Shown here one piece after another: positions 56,795-64,000 of a stretch of 64,000 nucleotides of DNA. How positions within the stretch are numbered: the stretch's first letter is position 1; each line of letters starts with the position of its first letter. The position numbers and the translations under genes were made by a program. Origin of the DNA: Sulfurimicrobium sp963779055 (lineage in GTDB: Bacteria; Pseudomonadota; Gammaproteobacteria; Burkholderiales; Sulfuricellaceae). The stretch spans positions 496,001-560,000 of the forward strand of contig CAVZWN010000001.1 in NCBI GenBank assembly GCA_963779055.1, written 5' to 3'. Below the pieces are notes generated by a model. That model was not told the DNA's origin. It saw only the letters and a list, made by a program, of their open reading frames with translations, and made no database searches.

Positions 56795-57883
56795 ATGATC
56801 AAAGTCCTGCTGATGGGCAATTCCGCTCTGAACCGCAATCTGTTGAAGGAAATCATCAACAGCCAACCCGATATGGAAGTCGTCGGCAGCGTCCCCGACC
56901 CCATGGACGCACGCGAACTGATTAAAAGTTTGAATCCGGATGTGCTGACACTGGATGCGGAAATAGCAAAAACGGGCGGGCTCAATTTTCTGGAAAAGCT
57001 GATGCGGCTGAAGCCCATGCCGGTAGTGATTATTTCATCTTCCACCGAACACGGAACAGAGGTCACCTTCCGGGCGCTGGAACTGGGTGCAGCGGATTTT
57101 CTGGCCAGGCCTGGGGCAGGCGACAGCCATGGACGGCAGGCGTATTCAGAAAACGTCACGGGTAAAATCCGCGGGGCTGCCAGGGCAAAAATGCATAACA
57201 GTTCCCCCTCCCCCATTCCGGTCAGCATGGTTACCCCTCGACTGAGCGCGGATGCTGTACTGCCCTCACTCGCCAATCCGGTTGCTTCCACCGTAAAACT
57301 GATTATCCTGGGCGCCTCTACCGGGGGGACGGAGGCAATCAAGGCGTTTCTGACCAAACTTCCACCGGATTGCCCCGGCATCCTGGTGACCCAGCATATG
57401 CCGGAGGCGTTTACACTTTCGTTCGCCAACCGGCTCAACAGCCTGTGCAGAATTACGGTCAAGGAAGCACAGCATGGCGACATCGTGCTTCCCGGCCATG
57501 CCTATATCGCCCCCGGCCATTCCCATCTGATACTCAAACGCAACGGCGCCAACTATGCATGCGAACTCAACCAGGGACCGCCGGTCAACCGGCATCGTCC
57601 ATCGGTGGATGTGCTATTCCGCTCTGCCGCCAACTCAGCCGGCAACAATGCCATCGGAGTAATTCTTACCGGCATGGGCAAGGATGGCGCAGCTGGCATG
57701 CTGGAAATGAAACGGGCTGGCGCACACAATTTTGCCCAGGATGAAGCATCTTGCGTAGTGTTCGGCATGCCCAAGGAAGCCATTGCCCTGGGTGCTGTGG
57801 ACGAAATTGTACCGCTGCAGGAAATGGCGTCCAGAGTGATGAAACACCTAGCCTCCCAGGGAGCGAAAGCGCCCAGAGCTTGA
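56795..57883 (+). CDS. cheB: Chemotaxis methylesterase CheB with a degenerate receiver domain
   Basis: 362 residues: receiver-like domain (~1-120), linker, esterase domain (~165-355). The esterase triad appears intact: GASTGGTEAI (Ser), VTQHMPEAFT (His), GMGKDGAAGM (Asp). In the receiver the acidic pair after strand 1, normally DD, reads GN (VLLMGNSALN). The acceptor Asp is kept (VLTLDAEIAK), but the following MPxMDG is replaced. Phosphorylation control is therefore doubtful. Confidence 0.92.
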   Translation: MIKVLLMGNSALNRNLLKEIINSQPDMEVVGSVPDPMDARELIKSLNPDVLTLDAEIAKTGGLNFLEKLMRLKPMPVVIISSSTEHGTEVTFRALELGAADFLARPGAGDSHGRQAYSENVTGKIRGAARAKMHNSSPSPIPVSMVTPRLSADAVLPSLANPVASTVKLIILGASTGGTEAIKAFLTKLPPDCPGILVTQHMPEAFTLSFANRLNSLCRITVKEAQHGDIVLPGHAYIAPGHSHLILKRNGANYACELNQGPPVNRHRPSVDVLFRSAANSAGNNAIGVILTGMGKDGAAGMLEMKRAGAHNFAQDEASCVVFGMPKEAIALGAVDEIVPLQEMASRVMKHLASQGAKAPRA

Positions 57884-57983
57884 GCCGGTTTATTCAATAT
57901 AACGCCTGTCCATGGCATACTGAGCCCAGACTCAGAAACAAAACCATCGATCAGAAACCTTTGAGCAACAAATAAAACCCAGG

Positions 57984-57992
57984 TTATCCACA
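57984..57992 (+). other. Single perfect DnaA-box sequence
   Basis: TTATCCACA in the gap between cheB and the kinase gene. Only one copy, so not an origin; could bind DnaA as a regulator or be chance. Confidence 0.3.
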
Positions 57993-57993
57993 C

Positions 57994-58119
57994 ATGGAAA
58001 ATTTCGCCGTCTGGAACTGCGCTGAAGGCTGGACTGCGCAGGAAGAAGTGAGCATTTCACTTCTTCCTTCTCGCCTCAGTCTTGCCGCTACACTCATGAA
58101 AACTCCGGGCGTCTCTTGA
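57994..58119 (+). CDS. Possible 41-residue leader ORF ahead of the sensor kinase
   Basis: ATG 57994 to TGA 58117-58119, whose last bases overlap the TTG start of the kinase (TTGA). It contains the perfect stem GGAAGAAGTGA/TCACTTCTTCC (58041-58067). No ribosome site or recognised domain. It could couple kinase translation. Confidence 0.25.
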   Translation: MENFAVWNCAEGWTAQEEVSISLLPSRLSLAATLMKTPGVS

Positions 58120-59864
58120 GAAGCTGGGGCATCAAGGGGCGCGTCCTCTTTTTGGCTCTGGTGCCAGCGCTGGTCATTGCTGCCGGCCTGACCATTTACG
58201 ACATCACCACTCGCCTGCGCGACCTTGAACAGGCGCTGCAAGAGCGCGGTCTCGCCATTGCGCGCCAACTTTCACCCGCCAGTGAATTCGGCGTTTTTTC
58301 CGGCAACTACGAGATTCTCACCAGCCTGACCCGAAGCACATTGCTTGAAGTTGATGTCACCGCGGTCGCCATTACAAATGCGGACTGGCATGTACTGGCC
58401 GCAAGCGGGCATTACCTTACCCCGCCTTCTCTCAGCGCCGGCCTCAGTGTTGCGCAGCGGGATGACGCACTGATATTTTCTGCGCCCATTTTTCAGAGCC
58501 AGACCAAAGTGGAAGACTATCTCTATTCCGCTCCACAGGAATACGAGGATAAGGGCGAAACCCGGGTTCTGGGGCATGTCATAGTCGAAATGTCGCGTTT
58601 GCCCAGTATCGCCCGAAAAAACCAGCTCATTCTCAACAGCCTGCTGATCACTCTGAGCGGGCTTGCCATAGCCGCTCTGCTGGCACTGCGCATGGCGCGC
58701 CAGGTCACCGGACCGGTCACGGCACTGGCAGGTGCTGTTGCCAGAATCGGCAAGGGAGATCTGGCAACCCGCATCCAGACAGCAGCGACAGGTGAACTGG
58801 CAACGCTCGAACGCGGGGTCAACAACATGGCCATTGCACTCAAGGAAGTGCAGGATGCACAGGAAGAAAGGCGGGCCATCCTTTCTACCGTGCTGGACAG
58901 CCTGGACGCGCTGGTTTATGTCGCCGACATGGAAACTCACGAACTGCTGTTTCTCAATAAATATGCACAGCAGACCTTCGGCAACGTAACCGGAAAAATA
59001 TGCTGGCAGGTGCTGCAGTCGGACCAGAGCGGCCCGTGCGCCTTTTGCACCAACGCCAAGCTGCTCAATGAAGACGGCACACCCGGGGAGCGCATCACCT
59101 GGAATTTCCAGAACACGTTGAATCAATGCTGGTATCTGATTCAGGACAGTGCAATCAAATGGGTGGATGGTCGCATTGTCCGCCTGGAAATCGCCACCGA
59201 CATTTCAGAAAATAAACAGGCTGAAACCCGGCTGCGCTATCTGGAACAGAAAATCATGGAAACCAGCGAGCGCGAACGCGAACAGATTGGCCATGAACTT
59301 CACGATGGTCTCGGTCAACAGCTTACCGGCATCGCTTTCCTGAGCAAGGCGCTATCGCAGAAACTGACCACCCATAATCTGAAAGAGGCCGCCGACGCTA
59401 CTCTGATCGTTAACCTGATTAACCAGGCCATTGCCGAAACCCGGCAACTGGCGCGGGGCCTGCAGCCTGTCGAGGTCGAAGAACATGGGCTCATGTCGGC
59501 GCTGGAGGAACTCGCCGGCAATATTGAAAAGATGTATTCCATCGAATGCAAGCTCGTTGACAGCACTCCCGTTGCCTTGCGGGACAACGCGGTTGCAAAC
59601 CATCTTTACCGCATCGCCCAGGAGGCGGCCAATAATGCGGTCAAGCACGGCCATGCCACGCATATTTCAATCGATCTGTCAGCGCCACAAGGTAAAATAC
59701 AGATCGCCATCCATGACAACGGTGCCGGGTTCCGGCCTGACCATGTCTCGACAGATACCGGCATGGGACTCCAGATCATGCACTACCGGGCCAACATGAT
59801 CGGTGCCATACTGGATATCGAAAGCACACCCGGAAGTGGAACGCTGATCAGGGCTTCTCTCTAA
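58116..59864 (+). CDS. NarX-type sensor histidine kinase (HAMP-PAS-HisKA_3)
   Basis: 582 residues. Membrane helix (~9-27), periplasmic sensor (~35-165), second helix (~170-192), HAMP (~192-245), PAS (~250-360) with a paired Cys (GPCAFCTNA), then HisKA_3 with the phospho-His in REQIGHELHDGLGQQLTGI and HATPase (AQEAANNAVKHG, DNGAGFRP, GMGLQIMHYRA). TTG start at 58116 is the only start near the first helix. The response regulator follows 11 bp on. Confidence 0.9.
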   Translation: MRSWGIKGRVLFLALVPALVIAAGLTIYDITTRLRDLEQALQERGLAIARQLSPASEFGVFSGNYEILTSLTRSTLLEVDVTAVAITNADWHVLAASGHYLTPPSLSAGLSVAQRDDALIFSAPIFQSQTKVEDYLYSAPQEYEDKGETRVLGHVIVEMSRLPSIARKNQLILNSLLITLSGLAIAALLALRMARQVTGPVTALAGAVARIGKGDLATRIQTAATGELATLERGVNNMAIALKEVQDAQEERRAILSTVLDSLDALVYVADMETHELLFLNKYAQQTFGNVTGKICWQVLQSDQSGPCAFCTNAKLLNEDGTPGERITWNFQNTLNQCWYLIQDSAIKWVDGRIVRLEIATDISENKQAETRLRYLEQKIMETSEREREQIGHELHDGLGQQLTGIAFLSKALSQKLTTHNLKEAADATLIVNLINQAIAETRQLARGLQPVEVEEHGLMSALEELAGNIEKMYSIECKLVDSTPVALRDNAVANHLYRIAQEAANNAVKHGHATHISIDLSAPQGKIQIAIHDNGAGFRPDHVSTDTGMGLQIMHYRANMIGAILDIESTPGSGTLIRASL

Positions 59865-59875
59865 AAGGAACAGGC

Positions 59876-60550
59876 ATGCAACAGGCAACACTCAGCAAAC
59901 GCAGGATTTCCATCATTGATGACCATCCGATCGTGCGGCAGGGCATCTCCCAGCTGATTGACCAGGAGGAAGACCTGGTCACCTGCTGTCAGGCTGGAAG
60001 TGCGCAGGAAGCATTGGAAATCATGGCTTCCTGCACGCCAGACGTGTTGCTGGTTGATATCTCTCTGGACGGAATTTCCGGCATAGAGCTGATCAAGCTG
60101 CTCAGGCAGCGCCAAATCATGGCACCGGTGCTGATTATCTCCATGCATGATGAGACGCTTTATGCCGAGCGCGCACTGCGTTCCGGCGCCAAAGGTTATG
60201 TCATGAAACAGGAAGCCACTGAAAAGGTTCTGACGGCAATACGGCAGGTCCTGCGTGGTGAAATCTATCTTAGCGAACGCATGCAGGGGAAAATCCTGCA
60301 ACGGATCATCAACGGAGACGAAGGCGGGCTTTCTGCAATTGATCTGCTAAGCGACCGCGAGCTGGAAGTTTTTCGCCTCATTGGCCATGGTTACTCAACC
60401 AGTGACATCAGCCGTGAACTGAAGCGCAGTATTAAAACAGTCGAAACTCACCGCGCCCATCTCAAGGACAAGCTAAGCCTGAAAAATGCGGCCGAACTGA
60501 CCCACTTCGCCGTGCAGTGGATTGAACAGGAAAAATCCAACCCGCTTTAA
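59876..60550 (+). CDS. NarL/FixJ-type response regulator
   Basis: 224 residues: receiver (~10-125; IIDDHPIVR acidic pocket, acceptor Asp in VLLVDISLDG, Lys in GAKGYVMK) and LuxR-type HTH (~155-215; LSDRELEVFRLIGHGYSTSD, KTVETHRAHLKDKL). Partner of the upstream kinase; targets not visible. Confidence 0.94.
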   Translation: MQQATLSKRRISIIDDHPIVRQGISQLIDQEEDLVTCCQAGSAQEALEIMASCTPDVLLVDISLDGISGIELIKLLRQRQIMAPVLIISMHDETLYAERALRSGAKGYVMKQEATEKVLTAIRQVLRGEIYLSERMQGKILQRIINGDEGGLSAIDLLSDRELEVFRLIGHGYSTSDISRELKRSIKTVETHRAHLKDKLSLKNAAELTHFAVQWIEQEKSNPL

Positions 60551-60579
60551 TCCGGGCTTTTCCTGAGGCGGAGTGACTC

Positions 60580-60600
60580 GCTTCTTCTGGCAGAAGAAGC
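60580..60600 (+). terminator. Perfect hairpin between the response regulator and AEC gene ends
   Basis: GCTTCTTCT and AGAAGAAGC around GGC, between convergent genes; no T-run, so it may be bidirectional and weak. Confidence 0.4.
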
Positions 60601-60617
60601 TGGCGCAGAGAAAAAAT

Positions 60618-61523
60618 TCAAACTCCCCGCATTACCCACCACCACCCTGCCAGGGAAAAAAATGACAGCATCAGGCCAACCGCCACCATCAGGTTCGCCA
60701 GTGCCGGATCGAGATCATGCTCGGCGGCTACGATGGCGGCGGTGATCATGGGGGGCATGGCGGCTTCGAACAGGGTGACCTGGATGTGCTGACCGCTCGC
60801 ACCCAGCAGCGGGACATACAGCAGGAAGATCGCCAGCGGCGCGAGCAGCAGTTTGAACGCCAGACCGAGCGCGAGATTGCGGCCATTGCCGGCAATATGC
60901 CCCAGTCTCAACTGCAAGCCCACCGACAGCAGCGCCAGCGGGGCCAGCGTATCCCCCAGCCGCTTCAGCAGCAAGGTAAGCCATTCAGGATAAGCCACGG
61001 GGATCAGCGTCAGCGCGACAATCATTGCAATGAAGGGCGGAAACAGCACGATACGCCGCAGGATGAGCTGTGGGCTGGGTGCGCCGGAAGAATATAGCCC
61101 CGCCACGGTGATGCCGAGAATCGAGAGCACCAGAAAACTGCCCAGCTGATCGGCGATCAGGCCGGTGACGATGGCTTCCTTACCGTAATAGGCTTCGATC
61201 ATCGGCAGGCCAAGGAAGGAAGTGTTGCCCAGACCACCCGTCAGCATCAGCGCCCCCACCGTTGCGCGCGGAAGCGCCAGCCATTTCCCTGCCAGCCAGA
61301 AAAACCCCGCCGCCAGCGCAAAATGAATCCATGCCATGCCCGCAATCAGGATTACATCTGCATTCAGTCTGAGGTCGTGAAGATAAAGCAGCGTCAGCGC
61401 CGGCAGTGAGATATGGATGATGAAGCTGTTGAGTGCGGCGGGCGCATTTTCGGGCATGCGTCCGCCCCGGCGCAGCAATATACCGGCGACAAAACAGGCG
61501 GCGAGAAGAATAATGTTGTTCAT
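60618..61523 (-). CDS. AEC-family (auxin efflux carrier) transporter
   Basis: 301 residues from ATG 61523 (MNNIILLAACFVAGILLRR), about ten membrane helices in two halves. Family stretches: ALNSFIIHISLPALTLLYLH, LTGGLGNTSFLGLPMIEAYY, EAAMPPMITAAIVAAEHDLD. AEC carriers export or import organic acids such as malate or other small anions. The substrate cannot be read from sequence. Confidence 0.9.
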   Translation of the reverse strand: MNNIILLAACFVAGILLRRGGRMPENAPAALNSFIIHISLPALTLLYLHDLRLNADVILIAGMAWIHFALAAGFFWLAGKWLALPRATVGALMLTGGLGNTSFLGLPMIEAYYGKEAIVTGLIADQLGSFLVLSILGITVAGLYSSGAPSPQLILRRIVLFPPFIAMIVALTLIPVAYPEWLTLLLKRLGDTLAPLALLSVGLQLRLGHIAGNGRNLALGLAFKLLLAPLAIFLLYVPLLGASGQHIQVTLFEAAMPPMITAAIVAAEHDLDPALANLMVAVGLMLSFFSLAGWWWVMRGV

Positions 61524-61648
61524 GAGCGCATAGTATATGGCACAACAGGACATTCCCTTAAGCTCAGGGTTCCATGGATATGGGCTTGTTAGCGGCTCAC
61601 CCGCGACGCATAATCGCCCTATCTACAGTGAAGCCGGAACGATCCAGA

Positions 61649-62677
61649 ATGGAATTGCCGAATAGCCAGCACCCAGCGGCCAAGAAAATGACGCCCAGTG
61701 CGATCGTGAATTACTTCGACCAGTACGTCATCGGTCAGGAAGAGGCCAAGAAAATTCTCGCCGTGGTGGTCTATTCGCATTACCGGAAACTGGGCAAAAC
61801 GGTCCATGGAACGGTTGAAATCGCCAAGAGCAATGTCCTGCTGATCGGGCCGACCGGCACAGGCAAGACCCTGCTGTGTGAAACCCTTTCTCGCGCCCTG
61901 GGGGTGCCTTTCGTCACTGCGAACGCCACTTCTCTGGCGCAATCGAAATACGTCAACGAGGAAATCGAGGCGGTCCTGCTGCGGCTTCTGGACAGGGCCG
62001 ATGGCGACATGGACAAGGCGCAGCGAGGGATTGTCTTCATTGACGAAATCGACAAGCTGAAGGCCGCTGATAGCCAGCACACCACTTCTGGAGAGCGCGT
62101 ACAGCACGCCCTGCTGAAAATCATGGAGGGTGCGCCGGTCAGGCTGGGGAACGGGCAAAACATCGACACCACCAATATTCTTTTCATCTGCGCCGGAGCA
62201 TTCGTCGGGCTGGATACCATCACGGCCAATACCCATACCTTCGGCTTTATTTCCATTGCCGACGCGGATAACCAGAAGGTGCTCGACCGGCTGAATTCGC
62301 GGGTAAAACCGACCGATCTGTTCACATTCGGCCTGATTCCGGAATTCGCCGGACGCCTGCCGGTGATTGCCATGTTCAAGGATTTGTCCAGGGACATGCT
62401 GCTGAAAATCATGGTCGAGCCAAAAAATTCGATCTACAACCAGTTCCGGGAAATCCTGAAGAATGAAGGCGTCGAGCTGACTATCGAAGCAAAGGTATTC
62501 GAGCAGATCGCCGATCTGGCCATTGAGTACAAGGTTGGTGCCCGCAGCCTGAGAGGCATTTTCGTGGAAATGATCACCCCTGTGCTTTACGTCACCCCGG
62601 ACCGGCCGGAGATAAGCAAGGTCGTTATCAAGTCACTGTTCGATGATCCTGTTTTTATTACGGATCAAGCAGGCTAG
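61649..62677 (+). CDS. ClpX-like AAA+ ATPase without the zinc-binding domain
   Basis: 342 residues from ATG 61649 (an in-frame ATG at 61574 would add 25 poorly conserved residues). Clear ClpX-type core: YVIGQEEAKKILAVVVYSHY, Walker A GPTGTGKT, Walker B IVFIDEIDKL, TSGERVQHALLKIMEGAPVR, arginine-finger region FGLIPEFAGRLPV. Unlike ClpX it has no N-terminal Cys4 zinc domain. The pore-1 loop GYVG reads KYVN (AQSKYVNEEIEAVLLRLL). The region of the ClpP-docking IGF loop reads THTFGFISIADADN. No clpP nearby. Probably a divergent paralog with its own substrates. Confidence 0.85.
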   Translation: MELPNSQHPAAKKMTPSAIVNYFDQYVIGQEEAKKILAVVVYSHYRKLGKTVHGTVEIAKSNVLLIGPTGTGKTLLCETLSRALGVPFVTANATSLAQSKYVNEEIEAVLLRLLDRADGDMDKAQRGIVFIDEIDKLKAADSQHTTSGERVQHALLKIMEGAPVRLGNGQNIDTTNILFICAGAFVGLDTITANTHTFGFISIADADNQKVLDRLNSRVKPTDLFTFGLIPEFAGRLPVIAMFKDLSRDMLLKIMVEPKNSIYNQFREILKNEGVELTIEAKVFEQIADLAIEYKVGARSLRGIFVEMITPVLYVTPDRPEISKVVIKSLFDDPVFITDQAG

Positions 62678-63039
62678 CCGACCAGTTCCAGCGCATTGCC
62701 ATCCGGGTCGCGGCAGAACAGGGCAGGACGCCCGGAACGGCTCATCGTATAGGAAATGCCAGCCTGATCCAGCGCGTGTTTTGCCTGCCCCAGATCATCC
62801 ACGCTTAGCGCGATATGGCGGTCGCGCCCGCCATGTTCCGGCCTGCCCGTAACGGGATCTGGATTGGACAAGACCAGCAAATGAATCTGCTGTGCGCCGA
62901 TTTCATACCACACGCCATCAAACGCCATCTCAGGACGGCCTGAACTGGGGACCAGTTGCAGCACGCCTTCGTAAAAAGCCCGCGACTTGTCCAGATCCGA
63001 AACAATAAGCGATGAGTGAAGAAATTCAGTGACTTTCAT
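62674..63039 (-). CDS. VOC-family (glyoxalase-like) protein
   Basis: 121 residues from ATG 63039, single vicinal-oxygen-chelate unit pair (FLHSSLIVSDLDKSRAFYEG, RDRHIALSVDDLGQAKHALD, FCRDPDGNALELVG). Metal ligands in HSSLIV, HIAL and the last Glu. Substrate unknown. Its stop shares the CTAG with the convergent ClpX-like gene; its start overlaps the EamA gene. Confidence 0.87.
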   Translation of the reverse strand: MKVTEFLHSSLIVSDLDKSRAFYEGVLQLVPSSGRPEMAFDGVWYEIGAQQIHLLVLSNPDPVTGRPEHGGRDRHIALSVDDLGQAKHALDQAGISYTMSRSGRPALFCRDPDGNALELVG

Positions 63040-63925
63040 GGGCTTCCTCATGTTGTTTTTCAAGTTTCCCTGAAAACAGGCTGGCCGCCACAATCATCGC
63101 ACCGCCGATCCACTCCTGCGCCTGCATGAGTTCTCCGGCAAGAAAATAGGAAGAAATCGCGGCCACCACCAGTTCGAAGAGGAAGATCACAATAGCCTGA
63201 TTGGCAGGCGTGTGGGCAAGGCCGAATTGCACTGTCAGTGTGACGCAAAAAATCGCCACCCCAATCACCAGCAGCCACAGCCACCCACTCCATGCCAGGC
63301 TGACAAGATTGCCGGCCTCGGACGGCGCCCAGAGAATTGGCAGCAGCGAGAGCAGCGCCACTCCGACCCAGATACTCACCGACTTGGTCCGGACATCCAG
63401 ATGATGCGCCTTGCGCGCCAGCACATTTGAAAGCGCGAACATCAGTCCGGCAGACAGGCCCAGCCACTCGGCCCGGTTTTGCGGCAGCGGCAGGCCAAAT
63501 TCCGGGCGCCACAGCATCACTACTGCCCCCGTCAGCGAAAGCGCCATGACGACATATCCCGCGAAAACAGGTTTTTCACGTAACAGCAGATGGGCAAAAA
63601 TCACGGTCCAGAAAGGCGAAAGGTAAAATAGCAGCAGCACCCGCATGATCTCGCCGTCGATCACGGCCAGCACGTAGGCAAGGTTGGTCCATCCCGCGCT
63701 GATGCCGATCAGGACAGGAAACCATCCGGCACGAAAAGTCTGGCTGAAGGCGCCACGAAAAAAGATCAGTCCCCCGGCCAGGGCAACGATGTAGGTCAAC
63801 AGGCTGGACAGTGAGCCGGGAATTCCCGCCTCGGCAAGCAGTCGATAGGGATACCAGATCAGCCCCCAGACCACCGCACCGGAGAGCAATCCGGAGACCG
63901 CCAGAAATTTCTGTTTTGCAACCAT
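63026..63925 (-). CDS. EamA/DMT-family transporter
   Basis: 299 residues from ATG 63925, ten membrane helices in two EamA repeats (GAVVWGLIWYPYRLLAEAGI, LLFYLSPFWTVIFAHLLLRE; second copy AIVIFLFELVVAAISSYFLA). Likely exports a small metabolite; substrate not assignable. Probably co-transcribed with the VOC gene. Confidence 0.9.
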   Translation of the reverse strand: MVAKQKFLAVSGLLSGAVVWGLIWYPYRLLAEAGIPGSLSSLLTYIVALAGGLIFFRGAFSQTFRAGWFPVLIGISAGWTNLAYVLAVIDGEIMRVLLLFYLSPFWTVIFAHLLLREKPVFAGYVVMALSLTGAVVMLWRPEFGLPLPQNRAEWLGLSAGLMFALSNVLARKAHHLDVRTKSVSIWVGVALLSLLPILWAPSEAGNLVSLAWSGWLWLLVIGVAIFCVTLTVQFGLAHTPANQAIVIFLFELVVAAISSYFLAGELMQAQEWIGGAMIVAASLFSGKLEKQHEEAHESH

Positions 63926-64000
63926 GCTCAACACTTCTATAATTTCCGTTTTACGTTGTTGAATGAATATAACTAGATTTTTATATATTCATTCAAAATC

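Noticed and set aside
57984..57992. Replication origin
   Set aside because: A single DnaA box with no AT-rich unwinding region, no dnaA/dnaN and no cluster of boxes.

Overview
The window is a dense stretch of a betaproteobacterial chromosome. The order thrS-infC-rpmI-rplT-pheS-pheT-ihfA-merR, the alaA-hom-thrC run, glnD-map, recJ behind a COG4255-type gene, and a hopanoid hpnCDE set point to a Nitrosomonadales-like lineage (Gallionellaceae/Sulfuricellaceae type). That placement is inference; no rRNA gene is present to settle it.

Layout. 1-3000: glnD (cut by the window edge) and map on the minus strand. 3217-9686: a tightly overlapping plus-strand operon of an MscS-like channel, two MgtE-type genes, two pqiA, an MCE-family pqiB and lipoprotein pqiC. 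9754-15038: a mobile region. It holds two diverged tandem copies of a ~1.55 kb unit (9754-11304, 11305-12844), each bounded by a dif/loxP-like site and each coding for a VC1465/XafT-type Xer activation factor with small HTH proteins. After them come a rolling-circle Rep gene, an HTH gene and a decayed tyrosine integrase lying against a tRNA-His/Arg/Pro operon. 15441-19917: folD, phoH, an unknown gene, a LysR regulator, tadA, tRNA-Pro. 19953-27392: translation operon (thrS to merR) and tRNA-Val. 27451-34794: purL, a GT2/HEAT/TPR cassette, a DUF3330 gene. 34869-37351: nnr, a small membrane ORF, tRNA-Glu, SRP RNA, an L,D-transpeptidase. 37562-46957: tamA-tamB, a LapA-domain gene, sixA, a COG4255 gene, recJ. 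47085-50164: tRNA-Leu and hpnCDE (squalene synthesis). 50189-54461: thrC, hom, alaA. 54557-63925: Mth938-like protein, a nucleotidase, cheR-cheB, a NarX/NarL-type two-component pair, an AEC transporter, a ClpX-like ATPase, a VOC protein and an EamA transporter.

The most interesting part is the tandem array. Its repeat boundaries read as XerC-type arm plus central hexamer with no recognisable XerD arm, which is the architecture described for satellite phage TLC-phi, and each unit encodes the matching kind of activator. The units carry no replication or capsid gene, so they look like minimal Xer-exploiting satellites or remnants.

Several otherwise good genes (glnD, mgtE, purL, nnr, tamB, probably the GT2 gene) are each split by one single-base frameshift. 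Because glnD and purL should be intact and their breaks lie in G/C runs, I read most of these as sequence or assembly errors. The integrase, with about five breaks in 1 kb, is a true pseudogene.
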